Assembly (NCBI GenBank): GCA_030278955.1
Contig: JAOANR010000012.1
Coordinates: 22,065,977 to 22,129,976 of the forward strand
Source of the DNA: Hygrophila difformis
Taxonomy: Eukaryota; Streptophyta; Magnoliopsida; Lamiales; Acanthaceae
Reading direction: 5' to 3'
Length of the DNA: 64,000 bases
In this document: positions 54,445 to 64,000 of the stretch, one piece after another
Layout: the number at the start of each line of letters is the position of its first letter
Numbering within the stretch: the first letter of the stretch is position 1
The notes under the pieces: model-generated
Told to the model about the DNA's origin: nothing
Database searches by the model: none
What the model saw: the letters and a program-made list of their open reading frames with translations, nothing else
Program-made: the position numbers and the translations under genes

Positions 54445-57400
54445 TTGCCTATGATCAAGTCCTATTACTCTTTTGCCTATGATCCTGTTCAATATCCTTT
54501 CATCCATGCATATGGCCAGCCAGGCTGGCAGCCAGACATGATTAAACGAAAACGTAATTCCCGTGCTCCTCCCGCAGTTGCAACAACTGAAGATCTTTTC
54601 ACAAGTCTAGATGAACCATTTATTGACACCCGGGAAGAACGTATGCTGTTTAAACTTTCTGAATTTATTATCTTTCAATGATCCGTATTCTTCCTCTAAT
54701 ACCATTGCCCTGCACTTCCCTCCAGCCCGTGAAAAAAGACAAAGGCGAATGGATAAAAGCCATGTCTCAATTCGTGAGTATTACTGCTACCGCCTGCAGC
54801 TTCGCCCATCAACTCTAGAGATTTTGCTACACACTGGGCGCTTATTCGAACAATATATTTTTGACCAATATATCAAAATTGAAACGCAGCGCCTTGACTT
54901 TTACAGATTAGAACAAAATAAAAAAATGCAAATAATTGAGACGATGCAAGGAATTCAGGATGCTTTTAATTTACAGGGCATAAATGATCTTAATCAAATT
55001 GGGAAACCAATTGTGCTTCCATCTTCTTTTATTGGTGGTCCGCGTGACATGCACCGTCGTTATATGGATTCCATGGCCCTTGTTCAAAAGTTTAGGAAAC
55101 CAGACTTTTTCATTACAGTGACTTGTAACCCTCAATGGCCTGAAATTATACAACATCTTGCAGAAAATGAAAATTGCACTAACCGCCTCGACCTGACTTC
55201 CCGCATTTTTCGTATGAAACTTCAGGAGCTTCAAAATGAGCTGTTCAAAGAACATGTATTGGGCCACATTTGTGCCTACTCGTATGTCGTTGAATTCCAG
55301 AAAAGAGGCCTGCCGCATGCTCACATATTATTAATCATGCATCCTGAAGATAAAATGGAAGATCCTTCTCAATATGATGATTTTATTTCTGCTGAACTTC
55401 TGAATCCTGCTTCACAAAAATATCTACATGAATTAGTTACAAAACATATGCTTCATGGACCCTGTTGAACAGACAATCCATCCAATGTTTGTATGCGCGA
55501 GGGAAAATGTAAAAATCATTACCCTAAAGAATTTAATGATCTTACAACACATGCTTCAAATGGATATCCTTTATATCGTAGAAGCAATGATGGGTTGGTT
55601 GTGTTTTCGCGCAATCGATTACTGGACAATAGATGGATTGTGCCTTATAACCCATACTTGCTATCAAAATTTGATTGCCATATAAACGTTGAAATTTGTT
55701 CTTCAATTAAATTAGTCAAATATTTGTATAAATATGTGTACAAAGGTCATGATCGTATTGCTTTTTCTTTGCGTGAGTCTCAGCAATCTGAATAAATTGA
55801 TGAAATTACAGCATTCCAAATAGGTCGTTGGGTTGCCCCCCCTGAGGCCGCCTGGCGTATTTTTGGGTTCCTCATGAATGAAATGCGCCCTCCTGTTATA
55901 TCACTTCAGCTGCACTTGCCAAATTACCAATACACAAGTTTCTGTACAACTGCTTCTGTTGAAAGTATAGTAGAGAATAGCCAGGCACAACGTACCATGC
56001 TTACAGAATTTTTCCGCATGAATAATGATGTTAGTTTTGCCAAAGACAAAAACCTTTTATACAAAGATTTTCCAGAATATTTTGTTTGGAATTCAAGACA
56101 CAAAGAATGGTATAAAAGAAAGCAAGGAATTGTAGTAGGCCGTATTGTCACTGCACGGCCAAATGAAAATGAAAGATATTATCTCCGAATCCTTTTACAA
56201 AACCATCGCGCACCAACATCATTTGATGACATTGCAACTGTTAATGGTGTACGATGTGAAAGTTTTCGAGCTGCATGTGTGGCCGTGGGTCTACTAGAAA
56301 GTGACACAGCAATCATTGATTGCTTAATTGAAGCTTCACAATTCCAGCTTCCAAACTCATTCTCCCAACTCTTTGCAACACTCCTGATGTTTTGTAGTCC
56401 TTCCGAACCTCAAAATCTATGGAAACAATTCTATGAATTTTGTACTACTACTATATCATCTAATACTAATGCTAATGCTACTGACGCATATATTGAAGTG
56501 CATGCTGCTATCAATGTTAATAGACATCTTTCTGCAATTGGAAACACTTTAGCAGACTTTGGCATTATAGTAAATAATGATCCAATATCAAATACAGATT
56601 AAAATATTTTTGAACCTGCTCCTTTCACACATTCTTCATTATATGATACCCTACCACTACCAAATACTTTGAATGCAGAGCAATATCAAATTTTCCAAAT
56701 TGTTGCAGAAAAATTAGAAAGACAATTGCCTTTTGTATGTTTCATTGATGGTCCAGCGGGCACCGGAAAAACATATTTATATAATACAATTCTCGGTTAT
56801 GCCCATAGATCTAATCTAATTTCGGCTGTTGTAGCCTCATCTGGCGTTGCAGCTTCTTTGCTACCAAACGGACAAACAACACATTCAAAATTTAAATTAC
56901 CATTAGATATACTTGAACATAAATCATGTAGCATATCAAAACAATCAAATATAGCAGCACATTTGAGACAAATTGCATTGATTAGTTGGGACGAAATTTC
57001 TGTCACGCAAGGAGCTTCTGAGGCATTGGACAATACTTTAAGAGATATCACTGATATCGCAGAGCCTTTCGGTGGAAAAGTTATTATATTTGGTGGTGAT
57101 TTTAGACAGATTACCCCAGTCATACCAAATGGTACGAAAGACATTTACATTGAGGCCAGCGTTGTCTCATCAAATTTGTTTCGAGCTGCACAAAAATTTC
57201 ATCTAAAAAAAAATATGCGGGCGCAAAATGACACTGCTTTTGCAATATTTTTGGATGGTATAGGGAACAATACATGCATAAACTCAGCTAATGGTGAAGT
57301 CCAGATTCCCCGGAATAATTTAATTCCATTTCTAGATGATAACATTTGTACATTAGTAGAAAAATATATCCCTCACATATACTCCAATTCCCTTCTAAAG

Positions 57401-58071
57401 GGGCTTTTGTATCACGATCTATTCTTAAAACTACAAACGAGGTTGTTGACCACATTAATGCTATTATTTTAAATCAAATTCCTGGTGAAGTAATGACATC
57501 CATTTCAAGGAATAAAACTAAAGATCCAACTCAACAAGCTCATTATGAAGATTTGCTTTGTACGATAACTCCTAATGGATTGCCGCCACATAACTTAAAA
57601 AAAGGTGTCCCGATAATGTTGTTGCGAAATCTATCTCCATCAAACGGCCTATCAAATGGAACCAGGCTTATCTGTAAGCATATGTCAAATAATCTTCTTG
57701 AAGCTGAGATCATTACTGGCCCATGTTCTAGCACAACGTGTTTCATACCTAGAATACCCCTTATACCAAAAGAAACGAATAAAACATCTATTGAATTCAC
57801 TCGAATTCAATTTCCAGTTAAATTGTGCTTCGCTATGACTATAAATAAATCACAAGGCCAAACACTACAACATGTGGGTGTATTCATTAAAGAACCTGTT
57901 TTCATGCATGGTCAATTTTATGTTGCTCTGTCTCGTGCACGCTCATTTGATACTTTATACATAACAATTCGTCCGCCTGATCAAATCATCGCACAAGGAA
58001 ATCTTTTTGTGGAATGGACTCGGAATATTGTTTACCAAGAACTTTTACAGGCAGCAGGGCTGCAAAACTAA
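54445..58071 (+). pseudogene. Helitron Rep/helicase transposase, broken
   Basis: Plant Helitron protein lacking its N-terminus. The Helitron-like N domain starts with YDPVQYPFIHAYGQPGW and VSIREYYCYRLQLRP. Rep motifs: FFITVTCNPQWPEI, the HUH histidines in GLPHAHILLI (55316-55324) and the two-tyrosine motif YLYKYVYKGHD (about 55720-55740). The PIF1-like helicase has Walker A GPAGTGKT (56750-56773), Walker B LISWDEIS, and the C-terminal INKSQGQTL and YVALSRAR. It would nick and unwind DNA in rolling-circle transposition. In-frame stops at 55466, 55793 and 56600 and frame changes near 54650 and 57390 inactivate it. Confidence 0.95.
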
Positions 58072-60598
58072 TTGTTCTTGATATCTATCTTACTGCAGGT
58101 AACCCACTCCGCCGGATATTCTCGCCTAATATTTATTGATATCTTTTTCTTCTCTTTTAGATGATTATAATGTTTGTCTTATACCTTGCCTCCACTTCAG
58201 AATTTTTTTGGAAAATATGCAGCAAAAAACTCTTTCATATTCCAAAATTCGGCCACCTTTCTGGCAATGCTAGCAAGTCTTTCATGGTTGTAATGATGTC
58301 CAGCCCTTATGATGGTTGATGTGATCTTCTGCTCTGCCATTGGTCAGGTATTTTCCTTGCCTGCATGTTCTTCAATTCTAGGAATTTTCTGGTTAAATTG
58401 TTGGTTGAAAAGGTATAATGGTTTTTGTCTTTTGGGTGATTTGCATCTCCTCAGGTTTTTTCCATTTTTAAAATAGAAGAGGAAGAACGAGAAAAGCTGG
58501 TGAAGTTGTAACAAAAGTATGCTATTTTTTAATTAAAGCATGATGTCATTCATTTCAATTTTTATTGCGTTGCTAATAGCATATATGAATTAATAGAAAA
58601 TAATGGCAGACCATCAATTGTTTTTTCCTCGTGCTATTCTGAACTGTTGCAATGGGAACAAGTATTTCAAGGTGTTGTTTGCTCATATCTCTCTTCTGCT
58701 TCGATGTTCTTGAATTATGCGAATTATTGGTTTAATTTTTGCTTGAAAAGATACAATCATTTTTGTCTTTTGCACAACATGCCATTCATTCGTTGCACAA
58801 CATTAGAATTACGTGTAGGTGGTTCTTGAGTACCTCGAGTGGGGAGATGTGTTATGCTTCTACTGTAAAGCCATTGTTTATCTTTAGGACTATATTTTTA
58901 GTTCATTCTATATATCTTCCTTTTTTCAGTACAATGTTCGCATATTTTAATTCCCCAGATTTTTCTTCAGGTCACGCAATGAATAAGCTAATTGAAGAAG
59001 CCATTCTGGAAAGTGATACAGAAGGTGCCAAAGTTCTAAGCCTTGGCCTGCTGAAGTAGGCTTGTCCAGATATATGAAAAGTACTTTTTTGATGAGAGGT
59101 TACCATCAACCATTTCAATTTGTATTGTGCTGCTAATGCCATATATGAATTTCTTCTTCCATGTTGTACACAGGAACTTCAGTTACAGAACTTGAAGAAA
59201 TGGAAAATATTGCCAGACCCTGAATTGTCTGATTATGATGCTTCAGTCAATCATTGCAATGGTCACGAGGAAGAAAATAGTAAGGTTTACAAGTTAATTG
59301 ACATATTATTAAGAATGATTGAATATGGTTATAATACATTGTTGAAGGGTTAAATTTCCTTATTTTTTACCAAGGATAATGTTTCGCATATATTCATCAG
59401 AAAGTCTTTACTGATATTATTTTTCTACAGAATAACAATATTACTTTGAAAGTGTGATCATCATGATCCATCAACACCCATGATGCATCAGCTTGCTGCA
59501 CCCTACCTTTGTTCTTCTCAGCCCAGCAAGAAACTTTTGTTACCTACCCGTTTATATTATGATCAAATGCGGATATGGTTGATGAGTAAGCAATAATAGT
59601 CTGAAGGGACACAAGATTAGCAACTAATATGATGCTAATTCTGCTGTCTAAAGTTGTTTTTCTGTTTCTAATATGAGGACCATCTTTTTATTGTTGCGTG
59701 TTATTACTCATTGGCATGAAACTACACTAGAGAAACAATAATTGCATATTTGGGTTTCAATGGTTCGCCTATTTTGAGAGATAATGCTTTAAGCCTGAAT
59801 ATATTTGTTTCAGTGATCCTGCATTTCAATAGGTGGCAGATGAAGGCAAGAAGGTGTAAGAGTCCAACATTGCAGTCAGGTATAATATAGTATTCTATAT
59901 CACTTTGTTGCCAACATCAAAAACAATAATGCAACGTCATGATCCATTCTACCAAATCCGTTTTAGGGGTTGCGCAAAGTTTCTATTCACTGATGCTTAG
60001 TAAATTTTCATTACAGCCCTGTAAAGAATAACAATATCACTCTGAACGCGTTATTTCAATTCAAGGATGGCATCTCCCTACATTCTCAGCTCCACTTCAC
60101 TGCATATCTAACCCATCCCTTACCTCACCATGTCCAGACAAATACCAATTGTGGAATTCCACCAAAGTAGTGTTTCAGATTATAAAAAGACACCATGGTA
60201 GATACATTCTCATTGTAAAAGTGATTGGGGAATGTGTAACCTTCTTATATTGAGCACAATGAGCCCCCTTTTGCCAACATACCAATTGTCCGTCTGTAAT
60301 CTTTAACATCTCAGGTGATGTGCTTCATAATAATACACAAATTCTTCATGCTTCATAGCTCACAATGCTTATAAATTGTATTCCCTTTTAGGATGCTCAA
60401 AGAAGTTGAATATCTTCGATTTACCCAAATATAGTAATATAATTATGCAATGTATGAAAATAGTAGAATAGAGTAATCAACACATCTTAATAATAAACAT
60501 ACCAATGCTTCTTATATTAATCATCCTGCACTATAAACTTTACAATACACACCTCAACAAATCATTCCGAAAATATTGAATGTCATCTTCAATACATT
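58072..60598. other. Region between Helitron helicase and B3 gene
   Basis: AT-rich, with short frames only. It holds a diverged tandem duplication: 58310-58640 resembles 58670-59230. The sequence AATAACAATATTACTTTGAA (59431) recurs with changes at 60028. A small frame ending EEAILESDTEGAKVLSLGLLK (to 59059) and another ending YKLIDILLRMIEYGYNTLLKG (to 59353) have protein-like composition and could be captured exon fragments; neither is recognised. No CTRRT Helitron end with its hairpin could be fixed by eye. Confidence 0.5.
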
Positions 60599-61626
60599 TT
60601 ACACATGATCTATGATATCAACCTCAATAAGAACCTCATTATTCCTGGGTCCAATCGTACTAGACTTAACAACAAACTTACAAAAGTCCCCAACACTTAT
60701 ATGATTTTGTCTGAAGAAATTATGTAGGCCAAGATTCATCAACACAGTTTCCTCTGACCTTCTGTGACTAACATCGCAATACAATAAATGTATAGGCTGC
60801 ATAATACATTCCTCTTTAAAACGTAACCAAATTCTGCGCCTTAACTGCAAATTAAACCCTTGCCAAATATCCTTTGGAATTGCATGGCAAAGGAAAAAAA
60901 TATAAGTAGCATCCACTTTTCCTATTTTAACACCAATTTACAAATAGACATTTTTATGTGTTTAGGAATTACCATCGGACCATAGTAATCGGATTCTGTT
61001 AAATGTACATAGAATGCAGTTACACCAGACTCTGTACATAAACACATCTATTAATATTTAATCGGCAAAATAAATTCATCAATCACTCACCTTTAATTAA
61101 AAAAATTTTTGCTAGAGTTTAACTTACCATACTTCTCATCGTATTCTAATAATATTTGAGAATAATCTTTGGGTAATCCATCACGACCGAAAATTTTTAT
61201 CATAAACTTCATGGGCTCTACTGCCTTAAAGAATAATACATCTCCCACCTCAACAGCATTTGAAGCACAGAATATCTCCCATATATCACTTCCTGCAATA
61301 TAAATGTCTTCCCCATTACAAAAAATAGGTGCATTAATTTCCATCCTTTGTGATGTCAGCTTAATTGACACAGGTATTTCATCTTCATCTATGAAATTCT
61401 TTATTTGAGGTAGCTTCTGCAGGTACAAAAATGATATTATAAATCCCAAATGTTATTAAAAATCATAAAATATAATTATATATTTTATACAACTTAAATG
61501 ATAAAAACTTACCAAATGTCTTCCAAAGTCTCTTGGAAGAACAACATAAAATTCCTTTGTAGAACTATGCTCCGCACAATACTTCATACAATCCATTCGT
61601 ATATATAGCCATTTTTGTATGATAGT
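60599..61626 (-). CDS. REM-like protein with two B3 DNA-binding domains (3 exons seen)
   Basis: Three exons with consistent phases: 61626-61513, 61416-61128, 60921-60599. Splice sites are GT-AG (acceptors TTTTATAG, CCTGCAG, AAAATAG; donors GGTAAG and GGTAAGT). The first B3 domain spans exons 1-2: EFYVVLPRDFGRHL, IPVSIKLTSQ and EVGDVLFFKAV. The second is in exon 3: IPKDIWQGFNL, RRRIWLRFKEE and HISVGDFCKFVV. B3 domains bind DNA in plant transcription factors. Visible length is 241 codons. Exon 1 is open upstream of its first Met (61596), so an earlier exon may exist. Stop at 60599. No stops within the exons. Confidence 0.75.
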
Positions 61627-62933
61627 CTATAAAATACAATGACATATCTTTCTCACATTTTTCTAGGTGTAGCATTTGTTTTATTCAGAACTTTGTGACA
61701 TTTTCACATTTATAGCTTTTAAGAGCCTAAAAAAAATTAGAATCCTTTACATTATAACTCACGAGTTATCTATGTATTCAAAAAAATTTTATATAAAAAA
61801 TATGTGTATTAAAAAAATTACGGATTTAATATAAATTTTCACCAGTTAACAAAAAAAATCACGAATAAATGACATTACCTAATATGTGTAATTTTTGCTA
61901 AAAGCCCATCTGCTAAAGAACAAAGGGACAATTTTATTACATCACCACAATTTGAGATATTAAGTATTTAGAACACATAGAATGTTCAATTCTACCCGTG
62001 AGCTCTGCACTCCATTTGGCATTATGCTTTGATTACCCCTATACAAAGCCCGTGACCATTTACAGACTGCCCACTTCAACATTGCAGGCCCGTGTCTCCA
62101 ACAGTCTGCCTTGTCACATCAAACTGCTGGCCCCATCTGTGCGCCCCCTCTCACCAGCAATCTTGTCGATTTCTGCACCCTTCGCCCGTGTTCTCGTCTA
62201 TCCGCAAAAAATCAAGCCACACTTGATCCCTCCCCTAAATTTCAAAAGACCATATCCCTCTTCACTTCAGCTTCCAGGCACGACGGCTCCGAGTGCGACG
62301 CCCCAATTGTTGCTCGAATTCCTCTTCACTCCCGTATTCCTCGCCCGGCACTTCTCCAACCGCTGCAGCGTCCGTGTTTATAGACGTGCGTGCAACATTC
62401 ATCTGCAAATTTCTTCCAGGTAAAATACATTCCGCAATTCCGTTCTAAGACACACCACACATTCTCTATCATTGTATTCGTCCCTGTTTAGATTTCAATT
62501 GGATTGAGCCTTACACTTTAAAACCACAAATTCGCCGATTAAGATTCAAAGAGATAAAAATTCCCTAGTTCACCGTCGCAGGAAACCTAATTTAAAACTC
62601 TGTAACCCATTCATTCATCATTTATTGTTCTTCTTGAAGTGCTTTAAAAGTTGATTAGACCTAAGTTTATATGTTGATATAGGTTTGCTAGATTTATTTA
62701 AATAGGTGGCCTCTTATTTTGATGGATTTGTGCGGTGCGCGGTTAAATGTTCGGTCCAACCAGATGTATACTAATAATTCCTCTTTATTGTTCACTAGAC
62801 AACAACAGGAGTTGTGAAAAAAACAATACATCCATCCAACAGAAACTTAACCCATCAACACAGTCTATATGTTACAATACTTGAAGTAGAAGACATAACA
62901 TACTTAATCAATTGGAATAGTTCAACTTTCAGT
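61627..62933. other. Spacer between B3 and RPA-like genes
   Basis: Upstream of the B3 exons and downstream of the RPA-like stop, so it should hold the B3 promoter and the RPA 3' end. A GC-richer block at 62000-62420 stands out from AT-rich surroundings and has an open plus-strand frame of 141 codons and a 46-codon minus-strand frame; neither has a recognised domain. The rest is AT-rich without a gene. Confidence 0.5.
62262..62402 (-). CDS. Possible 46-residue acidic/basic small protein
   Basis: Minus-strand frame from ATG at 62402 to TGA at 62264-62262, with an acidic stretch (GEEYGSEEEFEQQ) followed by a basic one (GRRTRSRRAWK). Composition is protein-like and it sits upstream of the B3 exons on the same strand, so it could be a first exon or upstream ORF. 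It overlaps a longer plus-strand frame; no family is recognised and chance is possible. Confidence 0.25.
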   Translation of the reverse strand: MNVARTSINTDAAAVGEVPGEEYGSEEEFEQQLGRRTRSRRAWKLK

Positions 62934-63672
62934 TCAGATATGCTGTCCTTGTACAGGTTCCATTGCATTTAGGATGTAGCTTGATCTTCCGATTTCTCGT
63001 GCTCCATACACTTGCTTGTGAACAACAAACATATGTTGTTGGCCTACAACTGCTGCATTCCGATTTGTGCAGTGTTCAATGATTTCCTGTAAAGTAATAT
63101 TTATATAGCTTAAGATAATTGAATAGCTATAATAATATGGACATCGTATCAGTATAATAAGACAAGTTGCTTACAAGTTCTGATTTTCTACATAATGTTT
63201 CAATGTCTTCATTCACAAGTGTAGAAGCTAAATTGTCAAACGCCACACAGGCAACAGTTCCTGTTACATCTGATAGCTGGATGTTCACCATTTTCCTGAA
63301 ACAAATTACGTTTTAGGCAACAAGCCTCACGCATGGTAGAAATCATAGAATTGATTATGTTTCTGTTGTACCTCTCATATGAAGTTACTAGTGTTTGGCA
63401 AAAAAAGCAGAAACCCATGCGTGTGGGCATTGTATTTGTTCTTTTGTTGCATTGTACACATGCTATGTAGCTTAAATTAGTACTAGCATTGTGAACAATT
63501 TGGAATGTTGCTCTGCAATGAAATTGCCCTACCTGAAAGATTATTAAATTAAATTACTAAGTATTATATATAGAGAAGGTTTATATTCAATATATTGCCT
63601 GCTAACCTTTGGAGATTCAAGCATTGAACGGATATTCATTTCATCTTCAGTTGCTGGCTCGTTGTCTTCCAT
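62934..63672 (-). CDS. RPA70-like single-strand DNA-binding protein, C-terminal domain type
   Basis: Four exons read by eye: 63672-63607, 63532-63372, 63295-63175, 63086-62934. All introns are GT-AG and all phases fit, giving 166 residues from MEDNEPATED to GQHI and a TGA. It contains the zinc-finger OB fold of RPA large subunit: SYIACVQCNKR, then GFCFFCQTLVTSYER, KMVNIQLSDVTGTVACVAFD. The four cysteines are present. RPA binds single-stranded DNA in replication and repair. At 166 residues it is far shorter than host RPA70 and keeps only the last domain. RPA-like genes are known in plant Helitrons. Intact, unlike the neighbouring transposase. Confidence 0.82.
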
Positions 63673-64000
63673 TGATATTTATCTTTAACTACATACATTA
63701 TTAGAAAAATCTTTACAATTGGTACTGGATAAAGTAATACACTGAAATTATTTACAAACAATTTACTTACCTTTCTTCCTGCTCCGTCTTCTTGCTGATT
63801 AATTTCTTACTTCAATTCTATTTCTAAACTTAAAGGACCCAGCCTTCCAATATCATTGTCTTTTTCTGTCACATGCTAAAAACTATACTACCATTGGTAT
63901 CTATGTACACTTGTAGCTATTGGATTCCAATTTCTTTGTCTTTTTCTATTGTTGGCTTTCATCTCTACTTTGCTACAGTTCCCATGCGTGTGGGCATTGT
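63673..64000. other. Upstream region of the RPA-like gene
   Basis: On the minus strand a donor-like AAAG/GTAAGT lies near 63780, so a noncoding or further coding exon may begin upstream (63780-63840). The last 20 bases (63981-64000) repeat exactly the sequence at 63414-63433 inside exon 2 of the RPA-like gene, on the same strand. Confidence 0.5.

Noticed and set aside
61998..62423. Plus-strand 141-codon frame in the GC-richer block
   Set aside because: No domain, Pro/Ser/Leu-rich composition as expected from C-rich DNA, and neighbouring genes lie on the other strand. Kept only as a note on the spacer.

Overview
The window is nuclear DNA from a flowering plant, most likely a eudicot. It is a transposon-dense heterochromatic block with a small gene-like cluster at its right end. 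Plant-type chromovirus (Tekay/Del-like Ty3) and Sirevirus-like Ty1/copia retrotransposons, a plant-type Helitron, REM-like B3 domains and a plant RPA70-like zinc-finger protein all point this way. The species cannot be named from the sequence.

Layout. 1-2399 is the end of a long LTR. 2400-3695 and 20175-21898 are one old host segment, split by element A and carrying an array of dyad-symmetric units. Element A (3701-20169, minus, target-site duplication GTCGT) is a broken Tekay-like element with 2.6 kb LTRs. Two solo LTRs of related families (7286-9885, CGCAT; 13612-16191, TAAGG) are nested in it. Element B (21904-54109, minus) is an older gag-only relative. It was opened in gag by Sirevirus-like element E (25189-42784, GCCAC) and in its leader by element C (43411-51508, minus, CCGAT), another gag-only element. 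Element D (33964-42778, plus), a decayed Tekay-like element, landed inside the last six bases of E's 3' LTR. The deepest chain is host, B, E, D.

From 54115 rightwards there are no LTR elements. A dead Helitron Rep/helicase ORF (54445-58071, plus) is followed by a diverged tandem duplication. Then come exons of a two-B3-domain protein (60599-61626, minus) and a complete, phase-consistent four-exon RPA70-like gene (62934-63672, minus).

How the parts relate. A, B, C and D share the tRNA-iMet primer site. Their LTRs share a TATA box where visible, a GTAAGT donor, and a polypyrimidine/AG acceptor preceded by a hairpin whose stem covaries between families. B and C lack pol and so would need enzymes from A-like relatives. 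B3 and RPA exons are open while the Helitron transposase is broken, so the accessory genes may have outlived the transposon or may be host genes.

The strongest candidates for something undescribed are structured RNA modules in the LTR/leader of this Tekay-like group: the pre-acceptor hairpin, the leader CCATGG hairpin, and the family-specific minisatellites (one carrying a Pol III B-box consensus, one a covarying hairpin array). All comparisons were made by eye; no alignment, folding or database search was run.
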